NCBI RefSeq assembly: GCF_944324995.1
Contig: NZ_CALUYL010000017.1
Location: forward strand, 1-64,000
Reading direction: 5' to 3'
DNA from: an uncultured Mailhella sp.
GTDB taxonomy: Bacteria; Desulfobacterota; Desulfovibrionia; Desulfovibrionales; Desulfovibrionaceae
DNA length: 64,000 bases
In this document: positions 18,415 through 26,893 of the stretch, piece by piece
Position numbering within the stretch: the stretch's first letter is position 1
Layout: each line of letters starts with the position of its first letter
Notes under the pieces: generated by a model
Database searches by the model: none
What the model was told of the DNA's origin: nothing
What the model saw: the letters and a program-made list of their open reading frames with translations, nothing else
Program-made: the position numbers and the translations under genes

Positions 18415-19656
18415 TCAGCCGCCGAGCTTTCCGCGGTAGGACGGCTTCTGCGGCGCGACGGGTTCGGCGCAGCGCAGCGTGAGCAGCGTAATTTCGGCGC
18501 CGACGCCGAGGCGCATGGGAACGTAGCCCCACATGCCCGTGCCGGGGCTGACGTAGAGCGACATGGAGCCCGTTCTGTAGAGCCCGGAGCGGAAGCCGCT
18601 GTTCAGGCGGGAAACCAGCGGGAAGAGGAAGAAGAACTGTCCGCCGTGGGTGTGGCCGGAAAGCTGAAGGTGGCAGCCGAGAGCTGCGTTCTGTTCGGCG
18701 TGGCCGGGCCGGTGGGACATGAGAATGCGCAGCCCCTTGCCCGCGCCTTCCAGAGCCTTTCGCGGATCGGGCGCGCCCATGGACTCGTCGAGACTGCGGA
18801 AGAGCACGGCGCAGGGATCGGTGACGCCCGCGATGACCACGTTTCTGCCGTTGACCGTGTATTCCTTGTGTTCGTTGAGCAGCACGGTGAGTCCCCAGTC
18901 GCGCCAGGTGTTCACCCAGTCGCGCAGGCCGGAGTAGTAGTCGTGGTTGCCCACGCTGAGGGCCACGCCGTAGCGGGCCTTCAGGTCGGTGACGGGGCGC
19001 AGCAGGCTGCCTATGCGTTCGGGCTTGCCGTCGGCAAGGTCGCCGGTGATGAGAATGAAGTCCGGGTTGAGCGCGTTGGTGCGGCGCACGACTTCTTCGA
19101 GCCATTTCCCTGTGAAGGTGGAGCCGATGTGCAGGTCGCTCAGATGCGCGATGGTCAGGCCGTCGAGATCCTGCGGCAGACCCGGCAGGGGCACGTCCAC
19201 TTTTTTGACGCCGGGCACAGTCAGGGCGCGGGCCATGCCCACGGCGGCGGCCGCAATGCCGGCCGCAAGCATGACGAGTTCGGCGGGCACGGAGAGCAGC
19301 ACGGAGAACACGGCGTTTTTGATGCCGTACACGTCGGGCGCAAAGAGGAAGACGACGAAGGTCGTCAGCAGAATGGCGTCGCGCAGCAGCACGAGCCACG
19401 AGAGCACCATGAACGATGAGGAAATGAAGCCTCCGGCCCGCACCAGCGCAAACGGCAGATCCGGCCGCCAGGTGATGAGCACGCGCATGCCCGTGATGGT
19501 CTGGGAAACGATGAGAAGCAGAATGGTGAGCGGAATTCTCCAGCTCATGGGAACAGGATCATGCCAGAGCAGACTGAACGACATGTAGGCGGCTGCGGCG
19601 AGCATGAGAGAGGTGCTTGAGGCGAAGAACATGCGGTTGCGGGCGTAATCGGCCAT
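18415..19656 (-). CDS. Membrane-anchored metallophosphoesterase
   Basis: A calcineurin-like phosphoesterase of the YaeI/YkuE type, members of which act on lipid phosphates such as UDP-diacylglucosamine or related substrates. The 413 residues start with three or four hydrophobic segments (about residues 10-150). The catalytic half follows with LSDLHIGS, TGDLADG, GNHDYY, SHRPGH and GHTHGGQ, all five metal-binding blocks. The start at 19656 has AAGGAC upstream and is preferred over a 95-codon N-terminal extension of atypical composition. It is last in a unit with YrdC-type, NUDIX and unknown genes. Confidence 0.87.
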   Translation of the reverse strand: MADYARNRMFFASSTSLMLAAAAYMSFSLLWHDPVPMSWRIPLTILLLIVSQTITGMRVLITWRPDLPFALVRAGGFISSSFMVLSWLVLLRDAILLTTFVVFLFAPDVYGIKNAVFSVLLSVPAELVMLAAGIAAAAVGMARALTVPGVKKVDVPLPGLPQDLDGLTIAHLSDLHIGSTFTGKWLEEVVRRTNALNPDFILITGDLADGKPERIGSLLRPVTDLKARYGVALSVGNHDYYSGLRDWVNTWRDWGLTVLLNEHKEYTVNGRNVVIAGVTDPCAVLFRSLDESMGAPDPRKALEGAGKGLRILMSHRPGHAEQNAALGCHLQLSGHTHGGQFFFLFPLVSRLNSGFRSGLYRTGSMSLYVSPGTGMWGYVPMRLGVGAEITLLTLRCAEPVAPQKPSYRGKLGG

Positions 19657-19753
19657 AGATATGTCCTTGACGTGCTGAGATGAAAAAACGTTTTTTTGCG
19701 TGGGCGTTCCGGCCGGACGCGGAAGTCCCGGCCCGGGCGGAACGGCGGAACTC

Positions 19754-20176
19754 CTATTTGACGGCGATGTATTTTTCCATGGCCTGCGCGGAGCAGGTCT
19801 GTCCCCGCCAGAAGGCGGAGGCCCAGAGGATGAGCACCGAGGCCTGCGCGTCGTCGAGCTGCCGGAACTTGGTTTCGAGATTGCGCGGACTGCTGCCGTG
19901 CTTCTGATACAGTTCCTTTCTGTCGCAGTGCTCCAGCACATGAATGAGCAGATGCGTGAGCCGCAGATGCGAGGTGTCGATGACGATGTTCTTGTGGGCG
20001 TCGATGATGGTCTTGAGCTCGGCGGGAGTGAAGAGCGATTTCAGCGCGCTCACGGTGCTGAACCAGGCGTCGATGGTCCAGGGCAGCATGAATTCCGCGC
20101 CTGCCGTGCGGCTGCGGAAATGCTCTCTGATCCACACGTCCTGTTCGTCGGAAGGGGTGCGTCCGTAATGGAACAT
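19754..20176 (-). CDS. Conserved-looking protein of unknown function
   Basis: Not recognised. A 140-residue soluble, Trp-rich protein (DVWIREHF, LPWTIDAWFST, LWASAFWRG) with no signal peptide or membrane segment. GGAG precedes the ATG, the third-position G+C matches its neighbours, and it sits 15 bp behind the NUDIX gene and 97 bp before the phosphoesterase, so it is probably a real member of that operon. The segment ELKTIIDAHKNIVIDTSHLRLTHLLIHVLEHC suggests an all-helical fold. Confidence 0.75.
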   Translation of the reverse strand: MFHYGRTPSDEQDVWIREHFRSRTAGAEFMLPWTIDAWFSTVSALKSLFTPAELKTIIDAHKNIVIDTSHLRLTHLLIHVLEHCDRKELYQKHGSSPRNLETKFRQLDDAQASVLILWASAFWRGQTCSAQAMEKYIAVK

Positions 20177-20191
20177 GGATTCTCCGAAAGG

Positions 20192-20713
20192 CTAGAAGGG
20201 GCGGGTGTAGGCGATGTCGCCGAATTCGAGGGACGGATCTTCCGCGCACGGCAGCAGCGGGCGTCGGCCTTCCTTCCAGTCGCGGAAGTGGCCGATGATG
20301 CGCGCGTGGTCGAAGCACAGCGGTTCGGGAAGCGCGTCCAGCGGATAGAAGGCGGCGTCGGCGGCGTCGTCTCCGGCAAGAAGCTGTTCGGGGTGATCGC
20401 TGCGGCCCACGAACACGGTGGTGAGCGTGTGGCAGCGCATGTCGCGCAGCGGCCAGGAATACACGCCGAGCACGCCTTCCAGAATGACGTCGAGGCCGGT
20501 TTCTTCCTTCATTTCGCGCACGGCGGCGTGTTCTGCGCTTTCGCCTTCTTCAATGAAGCCTCCGGGCAGGGCCATGCCGAGGGGCGGATTTTTGCGGCGG
20601 ACGAGCACAATGCCGCGCGCATCGTCGTGAATGACGACGTCGGCGGTGGGGTACGGATTGCTGTAGCGGACCACAAGCGTTCCGCAGGACGGGCAGTAGC
20701 GGGGATGATTCAT
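20192..20713 (-). CDS. NUDIX hydrolase
   Basis: A 173-residue Nudix hydrolase that would cleave a nucleoside diphosphate linked to another moiety. The N-terminus has a lone CPxC pair (RYCPSCGTLVV). The Nudix box starts GGFIEEGESAEHAAVREM and continues KEETGL, giving the full GX5EX7REUXEEXGU pattern near residues 52-74. The substrate cannot be told; the form with a leading Cys pair recalls NudC/ADP-ribose pyrophosphatase-like proteins. Its ATG overlaps the stop of the YrdC-type gene (ATGA), indicating coupled translation. Confidence 0.9.
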   Translation of the reverse strand: MNHPRYCPSCGTLVVRYSNPYPTADVVIHDDARGIVLVRRKNPPLGMALPGGFIEEGESAEHAAVREMKEETGLDVILEGVLGVYSWPLRDMRCHTLTTVFVGRSDHPEQLLAGDDAADAAFYPLDALPEPLCFDHARIIGHFRDWKEGRRPLLPCAEDPSLEFGDIAYTRPF

Positions 20714-21366
20714 GCGCGAACCTCGGTGAGGGATGAAGACAGAAGGGAAAATCCGGCCTGTTCGAGCGCGGAAAGCGGCAGGGCTCCCTTGCGGATCACG
20801 CGCAGACGGCGTCCGCCCTCGGGAGCCACAATGGTGCTGGCTTCGCCGCCGCCGGGCGCGGGGGGCTCGTCGAGCACGCCGTCTTCGTCGGGGCGCAGGG
20901 CGCGGAGCAGATCGGGGTCAAGATCGGCCGCACGGGTGACGGCCGGTCGGCCGCTGATGTTGGCGCTGCTCGACACAACGGGAAAGCCGCAGGCAAGCGC
21001 CAGAGCGCGGGCGACGGGGTGGGAGCTCACTCTTGCGGCAATGTGTCCGGTGCCGCCGGTAAGCGCTTCGGGAAGGCCTGATACGGCGGGCAGAAGCAGC
21101 GTCAGCGGGCCGGGCCAGAAGGCGGCCAGCGCGGCCACGTCGTCGGCAAGATCCGGGCCGGGGCAGGCGACAAGTTCGAGCTGCTCACGGCTGCCGAGAA
21201 TGACGGGCAGCGGCATGGACAGCGACCGTTTTTTATATTGAAACACGCGCAGCACGGCATCGTCGTTGTCGGCGCGACAGCCTATGCCGAAAAAGGTTTC
21301 CGTGGGATAGAGAAGCACGCCGCCGCGATTCATGCGGCGGGCCGCTTCCTGAAGGGTTAGATTCAC
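20710..21366 (-). CDS. Sua5/YciO/YrdC-type L-threonylcarbamoyladenylate synthase
   Basis: Makes threonylcarbamoyl-AMP from threonine, bicarbonate and ATP for t6A37 of ANN-decoding tRNAs. The 218 residues start at a GTG preceded by GGGAGG; a longer frame upstream lacks family sequence. Seen are GGVLLYPTETFFGIGC, the KKRS..MPLPVIL segment, WPGPLTLLLPA, ARVSSHPVARAL and SSANISGRPAVT. It is first in the unit YrdC-NUDIX-unknown-phosphoesterase. Whether it is the essential TsaC or the YciO paralogue is open. Notably an MtaB-like enzyme acting on t6A is also in this window. Confidence 0.88.
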   Translation of the reverse strand: MNLTLQEAARRMNRGGVLLYPTETFFGIGCRADNDDAVLRVFQYKKRSLSMPLPVILGSREQLELVACPGPDLADDVAALAAFWPGPLTLLLPAVSGLPEALTGGTGHIAARVSSHPVARALALACGFPVVSSSANISGRPAVTRAADLDPDLLRALRPDEDGVLDEPPAPGGGEASTIVAPEGGRRLRVIRKGALPLSALEQAGFSLLSSSLTEVRA

Positions 21367-21862
21367 ACCTGCCTCCCTGGGCAAAAATAAAGCTCTGAGC
21401 GCGGAGCACGGCCCGTATCTTGGGCGGAACGCTCCGCCAGCGGATGGCGCAGCCGAACGACTGCGGGCGAGAGCCGCGCTCGGGAAGAATCCGTCGGACT
21501 CTTCTCTTCTTTCCCATACCTGTTCCCATGATGACTTGCAAGCAAGGCCGGATGAAGAAATTCGGAAAGACAGGCGGCACGAGCTGGAGATGGACTCGCA
21601 AAAGGGGCGGCGTGCATTGCAGTCGAACGGAGAGCCGGATACGTGCCGGCGGCGTTCGGATGCAGAGAAAACATCGTCTGCGCCGGGCTTGTGCAACAGG
21701 AAAACGTTTGGAGCAAGTCAAACGTCGTGTGGCGAAGGGGGCGGCGCTGCAAAGCGCGGCAGGAGGGCCGGACGGAAGCAGGCTCAGAAAAACGAAGGGC
21801 CTCCGCCGGGGAGGCGAAGGCCCTTTTCCAGCGTCGCCCGCAACGGCGCGGGCTCTGACGCG
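21367..21862. other. Intergenic region, 496 bp
   Basis: No supported gene. It should contain the promoter for the YrdC-type gene; TTGCAA, 17 nt, TATGGG on the minus strand around 21516-21544 is a weak candidate. The end nearest the enolase gene carries that operon's terminator. Confidence 0.45.
21788..21826 (-). terminator. Intrinsic terminator of the yedF-enolase operon
   Basis: GAAGGGCCTCC (21794-21804) folds with GGAGGCGAAGGCCCTT (21810-21824). On the minus strand the stem is followed by CGTTTTTCTG. It lies about 40 bp after the last gene of the seven-gene unit. Confidence 0.8.
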
Positions 21863-23044
21863 TTACTTTACCGTGGCGATTTCGCCGTGCTCGAAGCAGT
21901 AGGGCGAAAGCTCGTTGCCGAGACCCGGCAGATCGGGGATGGCGAAGCGGCCGTTGACCGGCTGATAGTCGTGAATGCAGAGCTTGCGGTTGTAGTCGTA
22001 GCGGCAGTACACGTGCTGTTCGTGAATGGTGAAGTTGGGAATGGCGGCCTCAAGATGCAGCGCCGCGGCGGTGGAGAGCGGGGAGGCGCACACGTGGGCC
22101 TGCACGCCTACGTCGTAGATGTGGGCGAGGTCGCAGATTTTCTTGGCTTCCGTGATGCCGCCGCAGTTGCCGATGTCGGGCTGGATGAGCTGAATGGAGC
22201 CGTCTTCAAAATAGGGAGCGTAGCCCCAGCGGGTGTAGATGCGCTCGCCCTGACTGATGGGCACGGACACGCGTTCCGCCACGAACTTGTTCATTTTCGG
22301 CGTGGGGGTGCAGGGTTCCTCGAAGTAGAGCACGCGGTATTCTTCCGCAAGGCGGCCGAGCTGCACCGCGCCCTGCGCGTCGATGTAGGAGTGGTTTTCC
22401 ATGATGATGTCCACGCCGTCGCCCACGGCTTCGCGCACGGCCGCGAGGCGGCGCTTTATCATGTCGTAGTTCTTGGGCGTGAGAATGCGGGTGGTTTCCT
22501 CGGCGTTCAGGCGGTGTCCGTCTTCGGCAAAGGTGAAGAAGTCTATTTTGATGGCGTCGTAGCCTTCGCTTACGGCCTTGAGCGCGTTGGCGACATAGTC
22601 TTCCACGGAAACGGCGGGAATCTTCTTGTCGTCCCAGCCGAACTGCAGCTGCGAGGCGTAGCAGCGCAGGCTGTCCCGCATCTTGCCGCCCAGCAGCTTA
22701 TACACGGGCGCGTTGAAGTATTTGCCCTTGATGTCCCACAGCGCCGTGTCGATGGCCGATATGGCGGAAAACACCACCGGGCCGCCGTTCTGTCCCCAGA
22801 AGGAGGACTTGTACAGTTTCTCCCAGATGACTTCGTTGTCCAGCGGATCCATGCCGAGAACGCTTTTGGAAAAGTCCTGAAGCATGCCGAAGGCGGCTCT
22901 GTGGGCGTTGCCGTAGGCAAGCGCGGCCTCGCCGTCGCCGTAGATGCCGGCGTCGGTATAGACGCGGCAGAGTATGGGGGCCCAGCCGGGATTGTCCGCA
23001 GGCCTCATGTTCATGAGAATGACGTCAACCTTGGTGATTTTCAT
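21863..23044 (-). CDS. Mandelate racemase/enolase-superfamily enzyme
   Basis: A 393-residue enolase-superfamily protein. The barrel carries metal ligands E216 (IMENHSY), E242 (YFEEP) and E267 (SQGERIY), K166-x-D168 on the second strand (AIKIDFF), and a D290 (QPDIGNCGG)/H317 (VQAHV) pair. The spacings (26, 25, 23, 27) copy those of mandelate racemase D195/E221/E247/D270/H297, so proton abstraction from a carboxylate is likely. Many such proteins are acid-sugar dehydratases; the substrate is unknown. The start at 23044 (GGAGG upstream) is preferred to an extension at 23083. It is last in a minus-strand operon with an importer and an iron-sulfur protein. Confidence 0.85.
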   Translation of the reverse strand: MKITKVDVILMNMRPADNPGWAPILCRVYTDAGIYGDGEAALAYGNAHRAAFGMLQDFSKSVLGMDPLDNEVIWEKLYKSSFWGQNGGPVVFSAISAIDTALWDIKGKYFNAPVYKLLGGKMRDSLRCYASQLQFGWDDKKIPAVSVEDYVANALKAVSEGYDAIKIDFFTFAEDGHRLNAEETTRILTPKNYDMIKRRLAAVREAVGDGVDIIMENHSYIDAQGAVQLGRLAEEYRVLYFEEPCTPTPKMNKFVAERVSVPISQGERIYTRWGYAPYFEDGSIQLIQPDIGNCGGITEAKKICDLAHIYDVGVQAHVCASPLSTAAALHLEAAIPNFTIHEQHVYCRYDYNRKLCIHDYQPVNGRFAIPDLPGLGNELSPYCFEHGEIATVK

Positions 23045-23067
23045 GGGATCAGCCTCCAGAGGCGGAA

Positions 23068-23829
23068 TCAGTGTATCGTCCACTTGAGCAGACGGTTTTT
23101 GGCTTTTTCAAAACACTGCATGACGATGACGAGCACGACGACCATGAACACGAAGCCGCACCAGGCTTCGGCGTAGAGGCCGTACTCGGTGTACTTTTTG
23201 ACGTAGTAGCCCATGCCGTATTCCGCGCCGTACATTTCGGCATAGACGAGCACCAGAAAGGAGCCGCGCAGCGAAGTGATGAAGCCGGAGAGAATGGAGG
23301 GCATGGCCGCGGGAAGAATGACCTTGCGCATTCTCTTGAAGCCCGTGAGTTCGAGGGTGGCGGCGTTGTCGAGATAGCGCCTGTCGATGGTCATGATGCC
23401 GTTGATGGTGGCAAAGAGCGTGGCCCAGATGGTGTTGTACACCACGAGAAAGAGCGAGGCCGCGCGGAAGTTGGGAGCGATGAGCAGCGCAAAGGGCGAC
23501 ATGAGGATGGCCGGAATGACGCTGATGGAATAGATGACCGGATGAATGACTTCCCGGAATTTTTTGTGCATGCCCATGAGCGTGCCGAGGGCGAGGGCAA
23601 TGGCCACGGCGATGACGATGGAGGGAATCATGAGCTGGAAGGAATAGAGCATGTTGATGAACAGCGTCTTCCAGTCCTTGAGGAATACGGTCGCGATTTC
23701 CCCGGTGGGAGGAAAGAGAAAGGCGTTGAAGGATTTCGTGTCCGCAATGTATTTGTAGCCGAGAACGATGCCTATATAGATGAGGATGGTGATCCAGTAT
23801 TTTCGCAGGAACGTGACGAGCCTGACCAT
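23068..23829 (-). CDS. SsuC/TauC-type ABC transporter permease
   Basis: Inner-membrane subunit of a nitrate/sulfonate/taurine-type importer. The 253 residues contain about six hydrophobic helices (first at 12-28, YWITILIYIGIVLGY) and the BPD_transp_1 domain with the EAA-like loop (NAATLELTGFKRMRKVILPAAMPSILSG). AAGGAG precedes the ATG. It lies 23 bp before the enolase-type gene and about 50 bp after the binding-protein gene, so it is transcribed with both. Confidence 0.9.
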   Translation of the reverse strand: MVRLVTFLRKYWITILIYIGIVLGYKYIADTKSFNAFLFPPTGEIATVFLKDWKTLFINMLYSFQLMIPSIVIAVAIALALGTLMGMHKKFREVIHPVIYSISVIPAILMSPFALLIAPNFRAASLFLVVYNTIWATLFATINGIMTIDRRYLDNAATLELTGFKRMRKVILPAAMPSILSGFITSLRGSFLVLVYAEMYGAEYGMGYYVKKYTEYGLYAEAWCGFVFMVVVLVIVMQCFEKAKNRLLKWTIH

Positions 23830-23850
23830 GAGCGCTCCTTGAAAGGCAAG

Positions 23851-23876
23851 GGGCCGTCGCGTTGTTGCGGCGGCCC
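23851..23876 (-). repeat. Hairpin between binding-protein and permease genes
   Basis: GGGCCG (23851-23856) pairs with CGGCCC (23871-23876), right after the binding-protein stop. There is no T-run. Such intercistronic hairpins often protect the upstream binding-protein message and lower permease expression. Confidence 0.5.
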
Positions 23877-23882
23877 GGCGGG

Positions 23883-24914
23883 TTAGAAGTTGTTGGCCTT
23901 GAAGAACGCCAGGCGCTCGTCGTAGAACTTGGGATCTTCGTTGTAGCGTTCCGCGATCAGTTCATCGAGGGCGGCCTTGTAGAGATCGACGTTGATGTGG
24001 GCGTCGAGGTCGTAGTTCTTGGCGCTTTCGGGCAGAAATCCGGTGTCCATCATGATTTTCCAGGTGGCCTTCACGGCGTTGCGCACGGGGTCCACGCTGG
24101 GGCGGTAGTTGGGATTCTTGAGGTACGCGGCCACGAAGTCTTCATCGGCGTGCAGTTCCTTGGCGAGAATCTTCACGCTTTCGTCGGGATGGGCGAGCAG
24201 ATACTGTTCGGAACGGATGAGCGCCTTGAGCAGAAGTTTGACCGTCTTGGGATTGGCCTTGACGAAGTCGCTGTTCATGTTCATGCGGCAGCAGCCGTAG
24301 TTGGGCTGAAGCTGATCGGCCCAGACCACGATTTCAAGCTGATCCTTCATGTTGTTCACGCGGAAGAGCAGATCGCCGCTCAGGCTGGCGTAGTCGGCCT
24401 CGCCCTTGATGACGGAGGTGAGGCGGTCGCTGTTGGTGCTGTAGGTGAGCCAGGTGACGTCGTCGATGTTGTATCCCGCCCACATGAGCGGACCGGTGAT
24501 CCAGGTCTGACTCTTGGGCGCGGCAATCTTCTTGCCGATGAAGTCGGAAACGCCGTGCCAGCCCGTGCCCTTCTTGGCCACAATGTACATGCCCTTGAGC
24601 ATGTAGCCGCCCACGATGGTGAAATCCGAGCCCTTGGCTATGAACTGCAGGGGATTGTTGGTGCCGTTGTTGGAGGTGACGTCCACCTGTTTGGCGTTCA
24701 GGGCGGTGAGGGCGTCGGAGGTGGAGTTGAGCGGAATTTCAATGACGTTGATGCCCACGTCCTTGAGGTAGCCGTTGTTCTTGGCCAGCGTGACGAGCAC
24801 GTTGCCGCTGTTGGCGCGCGCCCAGCGCACGGTGTTTACTTCCGGCTTGTCCTGGGCCATGGCGGAGCCGCAGGTCAGGCAAAGGGTGAGCAGGAAAAAG
24901 AGCAGTTTTTTCAT
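23883..24914 (-). CDS. Periplasmic substrate-binding protein, NMT1/SsuA type
   Basis: Captures the substrate for the adjoining importer. The 343 residues start with a signal peptide (MKKLLFFLLTLCLTCGSAMA, cleavage after residue 20). The mature protein has the NMT1/THI5/SsuA pattern: VRWARANSGNVLVTLAKNNG, LTALNAKQVDVTSNNGT and ADYASLSGDLLF. Ligands of this family include aliphatic sulfonates, taurine, nitrate and thiamine precursors; nothing seen identifies the one used here. A NYGCCRMN pair of cysteines is unusual for the family. AAGGAG precedes the ATG. Confidence 0.87.
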   Translation of the reverse strand: MKKLLFFLLTLCLTCGSAMAQDKPEVNTVRWARANSGNVLVTLAKNNGYLKDVGINVIEIPLNSTSDALTALNAKQVDVTSNNGTNNPLQFIAKGSDFTIVGGYMLKGMYIVAKKGTGWHGVSDFIGKKIAAPKSQTWITGPLMWAGYNIDDVTWLTYSTNSDRLTSVIKGEADYASLSGDLLFRVNNMKDQLEIVVWADQLQPNYGCCRMNMNSDFVKANPKTVKLLLKALIRSEQYLLAHPDESVKILAKELHADEDFVAAYLKNPNYRPSVDPVRNAVKATWKIMMDTGFLPESAKNYDLDAHINVDLYKAALDELIAERYNEDPKFYDERLAFFKANNF

Positions 24915-24942
24915 GATGTTCTCCTTGAAAGGGAAGGGAAAA

Positions 24943-25725
24943 TCAGGCTATGCGCCTGTTCACGTCGCGGTTGATGTGGTGAATGAGCGTATTTCTCAGT
25001 TTCAGGTTTTCCACGTCGTCGAACTGGGTTTCTCGGGTGGGGCGTTTTTCCGGCGGAATGGTGCAGTCGTAGATGATATGGCTCGGCGACTGTCCGAACA
25101 CCAGAATGCGGCTGGCAAGAAGCAGCGCTTCGTCCACGTCGTGGGTGACGAAGAACACGGTTTTCTTGGGCTCGGTTCTGGCCCAGAGTTCGAGCACCAG
25201 ATCCTGAAGCCGCGCGCGGGTGACGGCGTCGAGCGCGCCGAAGGGTTCGTCCATGAGCAGCACGGGAGGATCCACGGCAAAGGAGCGTGCGATGGCGCAG
25301 CGCTGCTTCATGCCGCCCGAAAGTTCCTTGGGCAGCTTGTCGAACACGGACTCTTCGAGACCGACGTCGGCAAGCTTTTCCAGCGCCGTTTCCTTCCAGC
25401 GCTTTTTTCCGGCCTCGGGAAAGCGCTGTTCGAGGGCAAGCGTGATGTTTTCTCCCGCGGTCATCCAGGGAAAGAGGCCGTAGTCCTGAAAGACCATGCC
25501 GCGGTCGAGCCCCGGTTTTTCGATGCGTCTGCCTTCCATGACGATGTCGCCCTTCGTGGGATGCTCAAGCCCGGCCATGAGGCGGAGAAAGGTGCTTTTT
25601 CCGCAGCCGGAGGGGCCCAGAAGACACACGAAGGAACCGGTGTCCACGGCGAGGTCGATGTCGTCCAGAATGAGACGTTCCGGGGTGTAGCCGAATGACA
25701 GATGATTGATGAGAATGTCCTTCAT
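24943..25725 (-). CDS. SsuB/TauB-type ABC transporter ATPase
   Basis: Energises the importer. Residues show Walker A GPSGCGKST near 38-46, Q-loop QDYGLFPWMTAGEN, signature LSGGMKQRCAIAR, Walker B LLMDEPFGALD and the H-loop VTHDVDEALLLA. At 260 residues it has the normal length for SsuB/TauB. A GTG two codons upstream (25731) is an alternative start; no clear Shine-Dalgarno decides. It begins 25 bp after the YjiM-type gene, linking the transporter to the iron-sulfur pair. Confidence 0.92.
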   Translation of the reverse strand: MKDILINHLSFGYTPERLILDDIDLAVDTGSFVCLLGPSGCGKSTFLRLMAGLEHPTKGDIVMEGRRIEKPGLDRGMVFQDYGLFPWMTAGENITLALEQRFPEAGKKRWKETALEKLADVGLEESVFDKLPKELSGGMKQRCAIARSFAVDPPVLLMDEPFGALDAVTRARLQDLVLELWARTEPKKTVFFVTHDVDEALLLASRILVFGQSPSHIIYDCTIPPEKRPTRETQFDDVENLKLRNTLIHHINRDVNRRIA

Positions 25726-25750
25726 AAGCACTCTGCAGAAAAAAGCCGGA

Positions 25751-26884
25751 TCAGCGGAGCATTTCGAGGAAGGCTTCCATGCGGACCTTCAGCTGTTCGG
25801 TGTCGGCCGGGGAATAGTCGGTGACCACCTGCAGGAAGGGAAGGTGCAGCGTTTCCCGCACGAAGCGCTTCACCGACCAGGATTCCACGTCGTAGGTCTG
25901 GCAGCCCTGCCAGGTGAGATCCACCACGGCGTCGATCTGAAATTCCCGCGCGAGCTCTTCGAGAACGGCGTAGCGGTTCGGATTGGGCGACATGACCGCG
26001 CAGGGCGTGTCGAGGTAGCGTGAGGCGAGGGCTTCCAGCGGATCGGCGTTTTCGTCGATCATGAGACGCACCTTTTTGTAGCAGGAGCAGTTGTCCAGGC
26101 AGACCACGCTTGCGCCGCATTCTTCCAGAAGCTGCACCACCTTGTGGGAACCGAGCCCTATGGGAACGCCGGTGAGAAGGATGCGCGGCGCGGATTCGGC
26201 AAAGGGGCTTTCGTTGTCTGCGCCCACTTCGCGGGCGATGTCCTCCAGAAGTTCCGAAGCCTTGTCCCAGTCCGGTACGAAGGAGGCGCGATGCGCGATT
26301 TCCATGAGCTGCATGCCGGAAAGAGGCGAAGGCTTGCGCTTTGCCAGATCGAGCACGCTTTTCAGCGCGCGGCGGAAGCGGTTGGCCGTGCGTATGGCGC
26401 TTCGCAGTTCCGCTTCGCCTATGGAAACGTGGAAGCGCTGTTCAAGTTCCCGCACCAGGCGTTCATACTGTTCCTTCCAGTAGCGGAGCGCGGATTCGTT
26501 CTGAATCTGCGGCAGTTGCAGGATGAACATGGGCTTGCGTTCGGCCAGAAGCTCAAACATCTTTTTCTTGCCGTCGCAGGTAGTGTCGGCAATGACGATG
26601 TCGGAGGCGGCGAGATACGGGCAGCTGTCCTCAAGGGCGAAGCCGAAGCTGCTCTTGATGAGCGGGCAGAGCGAGCGGGGCAGCATACTTTCTGCGGCGG
26701 GAATGGAGTCGTTTTTCGTGCCGCACAGCGACACGGGCACGGCTCCGGCGGCGAGCGCTATTTCCAGAGGGGAGTATATGCAGTACTGGCCGACGACCTT
26801 TTTTCCGGCCTGCTTCGCTTCCTGAAGGGCCAGAACGTTGCGGTCGGTGATGTCCTTGAATCGTTCGATGCTGGGATGCGTCAT
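25751..26884 (-). CDS. YjiM-type double-cubane-cluster family protein
   Basis: A 377-residue protein of the 2-hydroxyacyl-CoA dehydratase D-subunit superfamily, co-linear with E. coli YjiM from the start (VGQYCIYSPLEIALAAGAVPV) to the end (Y.VES..VKR.VR, TDYSPAD..QL..R). Candidate cluster cysteines are C35, C54, C73 (LCPLIKSSFGF), C88 (CPYL), C103 (TTCDGKKK), C262 (NCSC) and C328 (QGCQTY). A single-subunit relative with its activator, DCCP of Carboxydothermus, carries a double-cubane [8Fe-9S] cluster and reduces small molecules such as acetylene at low potential. No CoA-dehydratase partner subunit is nearby, supporting the DCCP-like reading. GGGGGAACTC precedes the ATG. Confidence 0.83.
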   Translation of the reverse strand: MTHPSIERFKDITDRNVLALQEAKQAGKKVVGQYCIYSPLEIALAAGAVPVSLCGTKNDSIPAAESMLPRSLCPLIKSSFGFALEDSCPYLAASDIVIADTTCDGKKKMFELLAERKPMFILQLPQIQNESALRYWKEQYERLVRELEQRFHVSIGEAELRSAIRTANRFRRALKSVLDLAKRKPSPLSGMQLMEIAHRASFVPDWDKASELLEDIAREVGADNESPFAESAPRILLTGVPIGLGSHKVVQLLEECGASVVCLDNCSCYKKVRLMIDENADPLEALASRYLDTPCAVMSPNPNRYAVLEELAREFQIDAVVDLTWQGCQTYDVESWSVKRFVRETLHLPFLQVVTDYSPADTEQLKVRMEAFLEMLR

Positions 26885-26893
26885 GAGTTCCCC